DNA of 64,000 nt from Pseudolysobacter sp964466115 (GTDB lineage Bacteria > Pseudomonadota > Gammaproteobacteria > Xanthomonadales > Rhodanobacteraceae), in contig CAYXMH010000013.1 in assembly GCA_964466115.1 (NCBI GenBank), forward strand, positions 1 to 64,000. The letters run 5' to 3'. Below the pieces are notes generated by a model. The model saw nothing but the letters and a program-made list of their open reading frames with translations, ran no database searches and had not been told where the DNA came from. Numbering within the stretch: position 1 is the first letter of the stretch; every line of letters begins with the position of its first letter. Both the position numbers and the translations under genes were made by a program. Positions 24,885-33,724 of the stretch are shown piece by piece.

Positions 24885-26786
24885 TTACTCTTTTGGGTAA
24901 GTTGCGGGCAACGCAAATACTCCGACACCCAAGAGGAGCCCTAGCAACAACAGCGATGCGCTGCGATCCAATGCCGGCACCATTTGCAACAACACAAACC
25001 CGCTCACTGCGGTGTTGTTCGCAAGCTCAGGGTCACCGATGCTGGCGGACACCACGTCCGCTACGGTTTGTATCTCGCCATAGCCGGTAACCGTGGCGGT
25101 TATCGTGCAGCTCCTATGCGCACCGCTGATGAGGGAACCGATGTTCCAAGTCAGTAAATTACCCGCCAAAGTAGCGCCACACGTATTGCTGGCATACACA
25201 AGGGTTCTGGGTAAGGCAAATGTCGCGCTCACACCCGATGCCGAGGCAGGACCGGTGTTAGCGACACTGGCCGCGTAATGAAATGGCTGATTGATTTGTA
25301 TGTCCGGCGCAGCATCGTTGCTGAGCGCAATCGATAAATCCGCCAAGGTTGGCGTACCGCACATGACTTCCAGAATGGAAATGTCATCAACGCTAAAATT
25401 GCTACCGGTGCCGGTTGAACCTGTAGTCGATTCAAAACGCAAGGTATGGCTTGCGCCGTCGGCCTGCGCCACGGTCAGAGGTACGGAGGCTTGCGCATAA
25501 CTTGCCGCACCGCATTCCGTTGCACCCGCATCGCGACGCCACAACTCCGCTCCGTCGATGGTTACTCGCAAAAAATCCGCGGCCCCTGCTCCCGCAGCAC
25601 AAACACCAAGACGGTAATAAAACGTCAATGCAGTGGAGCTGGTGGGAATGGTCAATGTCTGCTGCAAACTGCTTATTTCTGTGGATGAGATGCCGCCAAA
25701 CCAAGCCCAGACATTACCCGTATGCGGACCGCTCGTTCCCGATCCGGTGCCGCACAATGTTTCGGAACACAAAGGTGAGGAGAAGTTACTAGACGCTTCA
25801 GTCCAAGATGGACTATTGATCGGACTGCCGGCTGCCGCCTCAAAGCTACCGTCGAGCACTCGCTCATATTGGTTGCTAACCGACGCACTGACGGGCGAGA
25901 CACCCGTTAGTTGCGCACTGGCTGTGTTTACAACAGCAGAACACACCCCGGCCGTTAGACGCACACTCAAATTGCATACGGCCGAAGCGCCGGGTGCGAT
26001 GCTTGCAATGTTGGCCGTGAACGTACCACTGGCAAAATTACCGCCACAGTCATTGGAAATGTAAGTCAGTGCCCCAGGCAGGCTATCGGTAATGAGGACA
26101 TTATTTTGCGTACTCGCAGCGATGTTTTGCACCGCAATTCGATAAGTAAATGGACCCGCCGATGGCACGCCACTGGGCGTGGTTTTCGTAATGGCAAGGC
26201 TTGGACTGCCAAGGATGATTTCACCCGAACCGGATATCTCATTGGTAAAATCACCCACGATGCCATTATCGAATGTCGTGGTAACGGCAATGTACTGGGT
26301 GCCTGCGGTAAGGCTCGTGGTGATCAACGACAAACTGCCGACACCATTATCGTCATCACCGATCAAACAGTTGCTTACCGCATCGCTCGGATCAAAGTGG
26401 TCTTGATAGATAAAGAGCATGCTGTCACCATCGGAAAACGTGCTCGTAGTGACTTCAATCGTGTAAACGCCGCTAGTATCAACAAAAAAAGGCTGCGCCT
26501 GGTACGCAACTGACGTACCAACGCCAGAAAGCGCCGCGCAACTGGCCAGCGTGCGATTAAATACCGGCAGTGCGGTTAAGGTATTGGAATAGGAGATCGC
26601 AGTACGCGCACCGGGAACCGCCGAGGCCACCTCATCGGGCGCGCCATGCGCCGGTTTCAAGGCCCTTTCATTTTCTATGCTGGGTGGAGTTAGATGCCGT
26701 CGGCCAACGTCAGCGAGCGCTGGAGAGATCGAAAAAAAGCAAACCACTGCTACCGCCACAATCGTGGCAAAACGAATCATCAACAC
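24885..26786 (-). CDS. Secreted DUF11-type adhesin-like protein with probable XrtH sorting tail
   Basis: A 633-residue protein with signal peptide (residues 1-25, ending PALADVG), an N-terminal calcium-binding PPC-like region with FSDGDSMLFIYQDHFDP, a DUF11-like repeat (ITKTTPSGVPSAGPFTYRI), a jelly-roll segment with VLDGSFEAAAG and SVDDISILEV, and a second DUF11-like repeat (LADLSIALSNDAAP). The C-terminus has VPALDRSASLLLLGLLLGVG followed by FALPATYPKE: a PAL motif, a membrane helix and a short charged end. This resembles the IPTL-CTERM sorting signal that XrtH recognises, although W-G is replaced and the tail has only one basic residue. The start at 26786 gives the signal. Confidence 0.75.
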   Translation of the reverse strand: MLMIRFATIVAVAVVCFFSISPALADVGRRHLTPPSIENERALKPAHGAPDEVASAVPGARTAISYSNTLTALPVFNRTLASCAALSGVGTSVAYQAQPFFVDTSGVYTIEVTTSTFSDGDSMLFIYQDHFDPSDAVSNCLIGDDDNGVGSLSLITTSLTAGTQYIAVTTTFDNGIVGDFTNEISGSGEIILGSPSLAITKTTPSGVPSAGPFTYRIAVQNIAASTQNNVLITDSLPGALTYISNDCGGNFASGTFTANIASIAPGASAVCNLSVRLTAGVCSAVVNTASAQLTGVSPVSASVSNQYERVLDGSFEAAAGSPINSPSWTEASSNFSSPLCSETLCGTGSGTSGPHTGNVWAWFGGISSTEISSLQQTLTIPTSSTALTFYYRLGVCAAGAGAADFLRVTIDGAELWRRDAGATECGAASYAQASVPLTVAQADGASHTLRFESTTGSTGTGSNFSVDDISILEVMCGTPTLADLSIALSNDAAPDIQINQPFHYAASVANTGPASASGVSATFALPRTLVYASNTCGATLAGNLLTWNIGSLISGAHRSCTITATVTGYGEIQTVADVVSASIGDPELANNTAVSGFVLLQMVPALDRSASLLLLGLLLGVGVFALPATYPKE

Positions 26787-26906
26787 ATCCTCGGCACGCG
26801 CGCCCCTTTAACGAAACTGCACTTTAGCTTGGTTGGGAGTGCACTTCAACCAAAGCTCAGTCAACCAATGCAGCTTGAAACAAAGCGGCGCTTTTTAACT
26901 ACACAC

Positions 26907-26938
26907 AGAAAAGCCCCCGATCCTTTCGGACCGAGGGC
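26907..26938 (-). terminator. Rho-independent terminator of the PKD/P-domain subtilase
   Basis: On the minus strand GCCCTCGGTCC pairs along its full 11 nt with GGATCGGGGGC (two G-U pairs) across a GAAA tetraloop, and is followed by a short TTTTCT tract. It is about 70 nt past the stop codon of the subtilase gene at 27010-29424. Confidence 0.85.
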
Positions 26939-27009
26939 CCCTCTCCCCCCATATGCTGCAGTTATCGGCGGCATAAGTTCCTCACCTATACCGCCGTCGA
27001 CGCGTTACC

Positions 27010-29424
27010 TCAGAATTGCATATTCCAACTGTTTAAAGTACCCGAATCACCGGCAGCCACATCGGCCACCCGCAAGGTCCAGATTCCATTCGCCGGAACC
27101 GCCGAGGCATTGACGGTGTAGGTTGCCACCACGTTCGCCGCGCTGTCGCTTCCACTGGAGTTCTTTAAGCGGAACGACGTGCCGTTTGGCGCGATCAGGT
27201 CAATGCGCAGATCACCGCGATAAGTGTGGGTGATATTCACCCCAACCTTAAGTGTTGCCGGCGCATTGCCGCTGATGCCGGTAACGTTGATCGTGCTGTT
27301 GACGGTACTGAGATCGGCGATGGTCATCGGCGTGCTGTTCGTGAACGTCGTGCCGCCGGTGGTGCCCGTGCTATAGCTTCCGGTTAGGCTCACACCGCTA
27401 AAGCTCGCGTAAGCGCGCAATACGACGTAATAGGTGCCTACACTCGGTGTGGCAAATGTGCAGGTTTCGCTATTGCCATTAAGGTACGGACGGCAATCGT
27501 AAGTCGTCGTCGTTGGAGCGGATCCAAACTTGACATACAAATCGGCATCGCCCGTGCCACCTGCGATCACGAACCGCAAATTGCTCGCACCGGATGGAAC
27601 TACCATAGTGTAAGTAACCGTGTTACCCGTAGTCGCTGCCAAGCCGGTTGCCGCTACTCCATTGCTCAATACATTCGATGAAGTACTGCTAACGGTGACC
27701 GATTGAGTACGGGTGTTGGTTGCGCCACCGTTGTCGGTAACCGTCAACGCCACGCTGTACGTTCCGGCCGCGGCATAACTATGGCTGGGACTCGTCGCCG
27801 TTGATGTCCCGCCGTCACCAAAATTCCAGGAACGCGATGCAATGGTGCCATCGCTATCGGTGGACGTGTCGGTGAAATTAGCGGTAAGCCCACTACTAGT
27901 GAACGTGAAATTTGCCACTGGGGGGGTGTTGGTCGGCGTACCGGTCACCGCCTGCAATGTCCGTTGCGCATCAATGATGCCAGTACCGCAACCGCTGCAA
28001 GTGGCCGGAAAAGCACGGGCATTAGCGGTGATGTAATTTTTTACTTGATCCGGCGTCAAGCTGGAATTGCGCGATAAAATCAACGCCGCTAATGCCGCAA
28101 CATGCGGCGTGGCCATGGAGGTACCTGCATACAAGGCATAGGTTTCAGCGCCCTGGGTCGTCGTACCTGCATTGAGCGTCGATAGAATATCGTTCGCATT
28201 TCCACTGCCGTTTCCTCCCGGCGCCGCGACCGAGACGATGGTGCCGTAATTCGAATACGAGGCCCGCCCGCCGGAGCGATTGGTCGCAGCTACCGTAATC
28301 ACACCTGTGCAATTCCCCGGTGACGAGTTGGACGCGTTCTGGTTTTCGTTACCAGCAGCCGCAACGATAACCGTGCCACGCGAACGCGCATCGTTGACCG
28401 CGGTTTGAAATGAGCCACAAGCACCACCACCACCCAAGCTCATATTAATCACGCGAGCCGGATTGGGGTTTGCCGGAACGCCTGCCACGGTTCCGCCGGA
28501 CGCCCACTCAATCGCATCGACGATGTCGGACACCGAGCCACCGCATTTACCCAGCACGCGCACCGGTTCGACTTTTGCACCGAACGCGATGCCGGCAACG
28601 CCACGGCTGTTGTTCGTCAACGCCGCGATGGTTCCTGCGACATGCGTGCCGTGCCAACTCGAGTTTTCCGACGGAGGCGCGGTTGGGCCGCAAGCCGACC
28701 CGGTATACCAATCGCCTTCGTCGTTTGGATTGGCATCGCGGCCGTTACCGTCCACTGAAACGGTGGTGTCGGAGATGAAGTCATAACCACCAATGGTTTG
28801 GCCAGCAAGATCGCTGTGCGGGGTGATTCCGGTATCAATCACCGCAACCACTACGCCGGTTCCGGTGGCGATGTCCCAAGCACCGGGAACGTTCGCACCA
28901 CCCACCGCTTCAAATAAATCCCATTGTTCACTATAACGAGTATCGTTCGGCGTCATCTTGATCGTCATCATGCGATCGGGCTCGACATAAGCCACACTGG
29001 GGTTTTTGGCAAACTCGACCATCACCGAGTCAACCATATCGTCGTCCACGGGACGCGCCACGTGCGTCGCGGCCGCCCTGCGTAGCTCCACCAGATGCGC
29101 ACCGGTAGCCAGCGTTCTTACAAGCTTGACTTCCGACCCGGTTACGGCACCCACTCGACTAAAATCCTGTTGCGCTAAAGACAAAGTTTGACGCTCAACG
29201 CTGCCTTCGTGGTACGTCACAATAAAGCGCGTGGTTGTATTGTCCGAACTGATCGCGGCTTTCGCTGCGAAATTGGCCCGATCGGCGTAGGTTGCTTTTA
29301 CTTGTGCGGATAACGGTGCTACGACCGGCGCGGCCAGTGCAAGCGGCCCCATTCCCACTCCCCCTGCGATAGCAACGATTGCTAGCGCCTTGCGACATGA
29401 ACCTGTGAGTGATCTGAATTTCAT
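27010..29424 (-). CDS. Secreted S8 serine protease with PKD, PPC and P domains
   Basis: An 804-residue subtilase. A signal peptide occupies residues 1-32. An I9-type propeptide runs about 60-160. The S8 domain has the triad Asp197 (VVAVIDTG), His258 (WHGTHVAGT) and Ser436 (YAGTSMATPH). After it come a PKD domain (about 495-580, NFTFTSSGLTANFTDTST), a PPC domain (about 590-690, DADLYVKFGS), and a P/Homo B domain (about 695-804, ending GTLNSWNMQF). The P domain is typical of bacterial proprotein-convertase-like proteases exported through type II secretion. GGGAGG precedes the ATG; a terminator follows. A strong candidate for an exoprotease of protein degradation. Confidence 0.95.
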   Translation of the reverse strand: MKFRSLTGSCRKALAIVAIAGGVGMGPLALAAPVVAPLSAQVKATYADRANFAAKAAISSDNTTTRFIVTYHEGSVERQTLSLAQQDFSRVGAVTGSEVKLVRTLATGAHLVELRRAAATHVARPVDDDMVDSVMVEFAKNPSVAYVEPDRMMTIKMTPNDTRYSEQWDLFEAVGGANVPGAWDIATGTGVVVAVIDTGITPHSDLAGQTIGGYDFISDTTVSVDGNGRDANPNDEGDWYTGSACGPTAPPSENSSWHGTHVAGTIAALTNNSRGVAGIAFGAKVEPVRVLGKCGGSVSDIVDAIEWASGGTVAGVPANPNPARVINMSLGGGGACGSFQTAVNDARSRGTVIVAAAGNENQNASNSSPGNCTGVITVAATNRSGGRASYSNYGTIVSVAAPGGNGSGNANDILSTLNAGTTTQGAETYALYAGTSMATPHVAALAALILSRNSSLTPDQVKNYITANARAFPATCSGCGTGIIDAQRTLQAVTGTPTNTPPVANFTFTSSGLTANFTDTSTDSDGTIASRSWNFGDGGTSTATSPSHSYAAAGTYSVALTVTDNGGATNTRTQSVTVSSTSSNVLSNGVAATGLAATTGNTVTYTMVVPSGASNLRFVIAGGTGDADLYVKFGSAPTTTTYDCRPYLNGNSETCTFATPSVGTYYVVLRAYASFSGVSLTGSYSTGTTGGTTFTNSTPMTIADLSTVNSTINVTGISGNAPATLKVGVNITHTYRGDLRIDLIAPNGTSFRLKNSSGSDSAANVVATYTVNASAVPANGIWTLRVADVAAGDSGTLNSWNMQF

Positions 29425-29904
29425 TTAACTACCTCCCTCAACAAGCGTGATGATGATGCTGTGCATGCACAGCCCTTGGGTTTTGCGTTGCTCTGCAATC
29501 CGTTGTTCCACATCCACACACCGCACTTCTTCTTCCTCCTTGAATCCGAAGGACATCTTAAGAAACGCTAAGTTGGCGATTAAAAGATCCTGCCCGCCAC
29601 TGTTGACTCGGGGGTTAACGTGGGCGGACCGTAACAGCGGTGGTGAAATTCGTCAAGCAATATCTTTCAGTAAGTTATTGATATAGTTATTTATTTATCG
29701 CGTTGCAACAATTTTGTCCGGACAAATTAATATTTTAAATTCCTCCGGACAAATCCCGATGGAAATGTGCCGGTTGCATCGAAACCCAGTCGCCATGGCC
29801 TTTACCTTGTGGCAACTGAACGGAATGAGCCGGGAAACGCAATGCGCACAAAGCATAAAAATAACAATGTATGCTAGACTTTTCGCGGTTTACCAAGGAG
29901 GATT
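29425..29904. other. 480-bp divergent regulatory region
   Basis: This gap separates the leftward subtilase from the rightward signalling gene. It contains a perfect 14-bp palindrome CTGTGCATGCACAG at 29459-29472, 35 nt from the subtilase start. Further right are AT-rich sequence near 29660-29700 with TATAGT-like elements, and a second palindrome TTTGTCCGGACAAA at 29713-29726 whose right part recurs at 29744-29754. Two short open frames (29447-29686 and 29714-29917) lack a ribosome-binding site and recognisable composition and are not called as genes. No RNA gene was recognised. Confidence 0.5.
29713..29754. promoter_or_regulatory. Candidate transcription-factor operator, TCCGGACAAAT repeats
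   Basis: TTTGTCCGGACAAA is a perfect 14-bp palindrome at 29713-29726. The 11-mer TCCGGACAAAT within and just past it (29717-29727) is repeated exactly at 29744-29754, 27 bp further on. A symmetric site plus a second half-site at a regular distance is typical of a regulator binding as a dimer pair. The regulator is unknown. Lies upstream of the small ORF and the REC-GGDEF-EAL gene. Confidence 0.45.
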
Positions 29905-30069
29905 GTGCGAAATTTAGGTTGCTGCCTCACATTTTCGGATGAGCCGTACCAAAAATGTGAGCGCGCGCACGCTGCGGCCCAAGTTGTTGGGCCATGCTGC
30001 GCCTTAAGTGGCCGGCCACACCGTATGACACCTCAATCTGGAGGCGACATTGTCCAGTCAGGACACTAA
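29905..30069 (+). CDS. Candidate small cysteine-rich ORF upstream of the signalling gene
   Basis: A GTG at 29905 preceded at good distance by AAGGAGG opens a frame of 54 codons ending in TAA at 30067-30069. The product begins MRNLGCCLTFSDEPYQKC and contains a second Cys pair (GPCCAL). The last 20 nt overlap the TTG start of the next gene, and that gene's GGAGG ribosome-binding site lies inside this frame. This would allow translational coupling or leader-type control. The region also forms inverted repeats (TCACATTTT/AAAATGTGA and GGCCCAA/TTGGGCC), so it may be a structured leader rather than a protein gene. No relative recognised. Confidence 0.35.
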   Translation: MRNLGCCLTFSDEPYQKCERAHAAAQVVGPCCALSGRPHRMTPQSGGDIVQSGH

Positions 30070-32647
30070 AACCGGCTTGACGGGCGCTACCGGCGCACGC
30101 GAAGCGCTAAAGCAACGTTGCTTAGCCTTGGTGCGACGTTGGCAACCATTGGCGCAATCCGGGTGGGATCGCGCCGCAGCCCGTCAGCTCGGTGAGGAAA
30201 TCGACCTGATTGTTGAAACCAGTGAACGTTTAGGGTTAGAGGCACTGAATAGCTCGACGTTAGAACTCGCGGCCTACCTTTGTTCGTTTGTCGATGACCA
30301 GCTGATACCAAATGAATGCGATTTGGCGCGCCTTGCCGATATGGTGAATGCACTTGACGCGGTGCTTACCAATTTATCGGAGACCGAAACCGCCGACGTG
30401 CGTTCGTTGCCCAATGCCCGCACCGCACCGCTTGCGCACCCTGATCTCAGCCCTAAAGGCTCATCAATACCATCCGAATCCCTACCGGTCATCGTTGTAG
30501 AGAACACACCGCTGAATGTTCCGATTACTCCTGTCGATGCCCACCGAGGTACCGCGAAGCTGCCTCAAACAACCCAACCTGAGGCCCCGGTCAGTTTACC
30601 GCGCGCCGTTTGCTTGATTGGTTTAGACCCAACGTCTGCACCTGGTCTTACCACGGCCTTAACCGAGCGCGGTTATGATGTGCGTGAGTTTCCGCACGGC
30701 GAAGCACTGCTCGAATTTCTTCAACACGCAATGCCGGGTGCCCTACTGCTGGACGCACGCAAATTGCGCATAATGGCAGAGGTAAACGCTTTATCGACCC
30801 AACGCGCCGCCAATGGTCATCCTGCGCCCTCGGTCATCGTCATCTCTCCCGATGGCGATTTGGGCCATCGCCTACTCGCCATGCGCGCCGGCGCCAGTGC
30901 GCTGTTCGATGCGCCGGTGGATTCTTTGCGCATCATCGCCAAGCTCGACGAGCTCCTCACGCATGACAATCAACCGGCGTACCGCATCTTGATGGTTGAT
31001 CCGGACCGCAATCAAGCCGCAACCGCCGCCCGCTGGCTGGCCGAACGCGGTATGACTGCGCGCTTAGTCAGCAATGGCCAAGCCACGTTGACGGCGCTTT
31101 CCGAGTTTCGGCCCGATGTGCTGGTCATCGACTGCGATTTGCCCGACGTGAACGGCATCGAATTAACCCAGCTCATCCGCCAGCAAAACGAATACGCAGC
31201 GGTACCGATTATTTTGGCGGCCAGCGAGAACAAGGCCAACCAACGGTTTGATGCGATCGCCGCGGGGGGCGATGAATTTCTCATCAAACCGATCAAAGCT
31301 CGGCACTTGCTCAGTGTTGTATTGTCGCGCGCGCGTCGCGCCCATTGGCTGCACGAGGTGATCGGCCAACCCGACGGTCGCGATCCGCGCACCAATTTGT
31401 ACTCGCGCCACGCCTTGATCGAGAAACTGCAGGCGGCGTTCGGCGATCGTTCCGCCGGCCTTCTATTCATCGCGCTCGATCATTCGGCGCAGCTGCGCGA
31501 GCAGATCGGCCTTTCCGGGCTGAACGCATTGGACGCGCATATCGGGTCGCTGTTGCGCAGCCAACTCGACGAACTCGACCTTCCGGCGCAGTACCAAGAT
31601 TTCCATTATTTCGTTTTGTTCCATCGGCGCAGCCGCGCCGAAATCACCGGCGTGGCCGAGCGCATCCGCAACGCGCTCGCCGAGCAAGCCTGGCAATTCA
31701 ACGGTAACAGCTACAGCTTGACCGCCAGCATCGGCATGGCGCTGCTCGGCAACGAGCAAACCTCGGTCGATCACGTGGTCAACAACGCCGAAGCCGCACA
31801 ACTGGCCGCCGCACACTTAGGGGGCAACCGTGTGCTGTGGTTCGAAACCAAAGAAGCGGCTTTGTTGCCGATCGACCCGATGCTAGCAGTACGTGCGGTG
31901 CTTAGCCGTCCGCTAACACCCGAGCAAACCAGTTTCGAGTTCTCGCCGATCGTTCCTTTGGCCGGCAAACTTACTGGGCAATACGAACTCGGTTTCAAGG
32001 TAAAGAGCGTGCAACATCCGGGCACCGAAGTATCGTACGGCGATCTGGCTCCGGTCGCCGCCGAATGCCAGCAATTGGCCACCTTGGATCGATGGTTGTT
32101 GGAGCACTCATTAACGGTACGCGAAGAACAATTGAAGCGCGGACGCCAATTGCGGTTGTTCGTTCCGCAATCGGTGGCGAGTCTGCTTGATCCGGACTTG
32201 CTCTGGTGGTTAACGCGCGCCTTGAAAGAGCGGCGTTTGTCGGGAACCGGCCTTACGCTGGAATTGGCATGCTCTACCTTAATTGACGCCGGTGCCAAAG
32301 CCAACGAACGACTGAAAGCCCTGCACTCCCAGGGCGTTCGGGTATGCCTGGTCGATTTCGGCCGCGATTGGGCCGCGGTGCATGCGCTAAAAAATATCGA
32401 TGTGGATTATGTGCGTTTGGCGCCGGGTTTGGTCGAAGAACTTGGTTCTGCGAAATCGATCAACGACACATTGCTCGCCTTGGTACGAAAAGCCCACGCC
32501 GCCGGCGCCGCGGTAATCGCCCCGCAAGTGGATAGCGTACAACGCGCCCATGTGTTACTGCGCCTTGGCGTCGATTACGCAATCGGACCTGCCGTTGCTC
32601 GCCCACAAGCCCAGCCCGATTTCGACTTTAATCGGCCGTTGTGGTGA
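30050..32647 (+). CDS. Response-regulator protein with degenerate GGDEF and EAL domains
   Basis: An 865-residue soluble protein. Residues 1-120 are helical with no named domain. A receiver-like domain without phosphorylation residues spans about 184-305. A full receiver domain spans about 311-430 (acidic DPD 317-319, phospho-Asp361 in VLVIDCDLPD, Lys413). A diguanylate-cyclase-like domain at about 440-605 has YQDFHYFV in place of GGDEF, and an EAL-like domain runs 611-855. There the E-x-L site reads YELGFK, the D-D-F-G motif reads LVDFGRD, and the later lysine and A-E-G-V-E site are lost. It is therefore probably a catalytically dead c-di-GMP binder or scaffold, like FimX. TTG start with GGAGG. 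Confidence 0.88.
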   Translation: MSSQDTKTGLTGATGAREALKQRCLALVRRWQPLAQSGWDRAAARQLGEEIDLIVETSERLGLEALNSSTLELAAYLCSFVDDQLIPNECDLARLADMVNALDAVLTNLSETETADVRSLPNARTAPLAHPDLSPKGSSIPSESLPVIVVENTPLNVPITPVDAHRGTAKLPQTTQPEAPVSLPRAVCLIGLDPTSAPGLTTALTERGYDVREFPHGEALLEFLQHAMPGALLLDARKLRIMAEVNALSTQRAANGHPAPSVIVISPDGDLGHRLLAMRAGASALFDAPVDSLRIIAKLDELLTHDNQPAYRILMVDPDRNQAATAARWLAERGMTARLVSNGQATLTALSEFRPDVLVIDCDLPDVNGIELTQLIRQQNEYAAVPIILAASENKANQRFDAIAAGGDEFLIKPIKARHLLSVVLSRARRAHWLHEVIGQPDGRDPRTNLYSRHALIEKLQAAFGDRSAGLLFIALDHSAQLREQIGLSGLNALDAHIGSLLRSQLDELDLPAQYQDFHYFVLFHRRSRAEITGVAERIRNALAEQAWQFNGNSYSLTASIGMALLGNEQTSVDHVVNNAEAAQLAAAHLGGNRVLWFETKEAALLPIDPMLAVRAVLSRPLTPEQTSFEFSPIVPLAGKLTGQYELGFKVKSVQHPGTEVSYGDLAPVAAECQQLATLDRWLLEHSLTVREEQLKRGRQLRLFVPQSVASLLDPDLLWWLTRALKERRLSGTGLTLELACSTLIDAGAKANERLKALHSQGVRVCLVDFGRDWAAVHALKNIDVDYVRLAPGLVEELGSAKSINDTLLALVRKAHAAGAAVIAPQVDSVQRAHVLLRLGVDYAIGPAVARPQAQPDFDFNRPLW

Positions 32648-32704
32648 GTGCACTCAGTATCGTCCACACGCTGGATGCATTACGGTTACCCACCAAGCTG
32701 CAGC

Positions 32705-33007
32705 TCAATAACCAGACCGCCGCCCCGGAGGACGCCCTACCTGTGGCGGGCGATGGGGCCGCTGCAAGGCTTTGTGTAGGTCGAGATTTTCTGCTTCTTT
32801 GAGCAATTGCCATGCTGACACGTTCAAACCTTCGGCAATACGAAAGTAGTTCCATAGTGTCAGATTGTGATCGCCACGCTCAATTTTGCCATAATAGCTC
32901 GCGCTCATGCCGTTGTCGTCCGCAAATCTCTCTTGCGAGAGTTTCAAATTCTCGCGGCGACGGCGAATGGCAAGACCGAGAGCAATAAACAGTTGATCAG
33001 GCGACAT
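32705..33007 (-). CDS. XRE-family transcriptional regulator
   Basis: A 100-residue protein with an N-terminal helix-turn-helix: LGLAIRRRRENLKLSQERFADDNGMSASYYGKIERGDHNLTLWNYFRIAEGLNV, a standard XRE/Cro fold, then a short basic Pro/Arg-rich tail. The N-terminal half resembles the DNA-binding half of small phage-like repressors. It is divergent from a small secreted-protein gene, with 144 bp between, and may regulate it. A pair of inverted repeats ACCAG-N11-CTGGT lies at 33039-33059 in that gap. The function of this regulator is unknown. Confidence 0.85.
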   Translation of the reverse strand: MSPDQLFIALGLAIRRRRENLKLSQERFADDNGMSASYYGKIERGDHNLTLWNYFRIAEGLNVSAWQLLKEAENLDLHKALQRPHRPPQVGRPPGRRSGY

Positions 33008-33038
33008 GCCCGCATCCTGAGAAAGCAGGTGCGGTTAA

Positions 33039-33059
33039 ACCAGGCTACATATAGCTGGT
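33039..33059. promoter_or_regulatory. Candidate operator between the XRE regulator and the secreted-protein gene
   Basis: ACCAG and CTGGT form a 5-bp inverted repeat with an 11-bp spacer, extended outward by an imperfect TAAA/TTTA pair. A TATATAG element lies just to the right. The location between divergent genes, one of which encodes an XRE protein, suggests an autoregulatory site. Short arms make chance occurrence possible. Confidence 0.3.
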
Positions 33060-33151
33060 ATTTATATAGCTTTAATTATTGTTGCCTATGCATTAGAATC
33101 GTTAGTTCAATACTTTATCTAATTTGTGCATTTAATTTTAACGAGGATGCC

Positions 33152-33676
33152 ATGCGATATTTAGCCGCTCTGCTGTTAATGGCGATAACATCTCAAGGAG
33201 CGTTTGCCTGCGGAAGCTCAACGAACTCTATTCCATGGATTACTGATGATTTAAATTATGGAGACGAGGCACCAGCTAGTGACTGTCTTCCACCGATAAT
33301 CGTAATAGGAGAGGATCCAGGCGCATTTCCCGCTCCTCCTCCCCGCTTCGCGCCAGGACCCGGATTGGGATCGGGTGGCGGCGGAGGTGGGATAGCGCAA
33401 AACGTCTACACCGTTCCAGCGAACCTATATCATGGACAAAATCATGCAAGTTGTACGTCTGACGCAAACGATCGCGAAGCATTTGCCAGTGAACAGGTGC
33501 GTCAATATCAAGCGGTTAGACTTGCACAAGGCGCGGGAGTAATGCGTACGGGATCAATTGTCACCGTCACCTATGAAGGCGGTGGTACCGAGCGGTGGTC
33601 GATAGCGAACCCACTATTTACAGACCCCCTGTATCCAGTGCCTGTGCCGGGATCACGCCACTGCCCTTCGGGTTAG
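33152..33676 (+). CDS. Small secreted protein of unknown function
   Basis: A 174-residue product with a cleavable signal peptide (MRYLAALLLMAITSQGAFA, then CGSSTNS). A Cys directly after the AFA site could make it a lipoprotein, although the lipobox is weak. The mature part has a proline-rich stretch (APPPRFAPGPG), a run of glycines, and a C-terminal domain with TGSIVTVTYEGGGTERWSIANP. The start at 33152 has GAGGA upstream; the frame is open further left but gives no signal. Codon use is AT-richer than the housekeeping genes. I recognise no family. It is followed 48 nt later by a membrane-anchored protein gene. Confidence 0.7.
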   Translation: MRYLAALLLMAITSQGAFACGSSTNSIPWITDDLNYGDEAPASDCLPPIIVIGEDPGAFPAPPPRFAPGPGLGSGGGGGGIAQNVYTVPANLYHGQNHASCTSDANDREAFASEQVRQYQAVRLAQGAGVMRTGSIVTVTYEGGGTERWSIANPLFTDPLYPVPVPGSRHCPSG

Positions 33677-33724
33677 TATTGGCATTACCCCCCGGCAAAG
33701 CAATCGTAAGTAGCGCAATCTAAA

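Noticed and set aside
29447..29917. Two short plus-strand frames in the divergent region (79 and 67 codons)
   Set aside because: No ribosome-binding site, no homology signal, and they cover the palindromic elements; more likely non-coding regulatory DNA.
29927..29960. TCACATTTT / AAAATGTGA as a CRP/Clp site
   Set aside because: The half-sites are in the reverse order (TCACA first) and 16 bp apart, unlike TGTGA-N6-TCACA.
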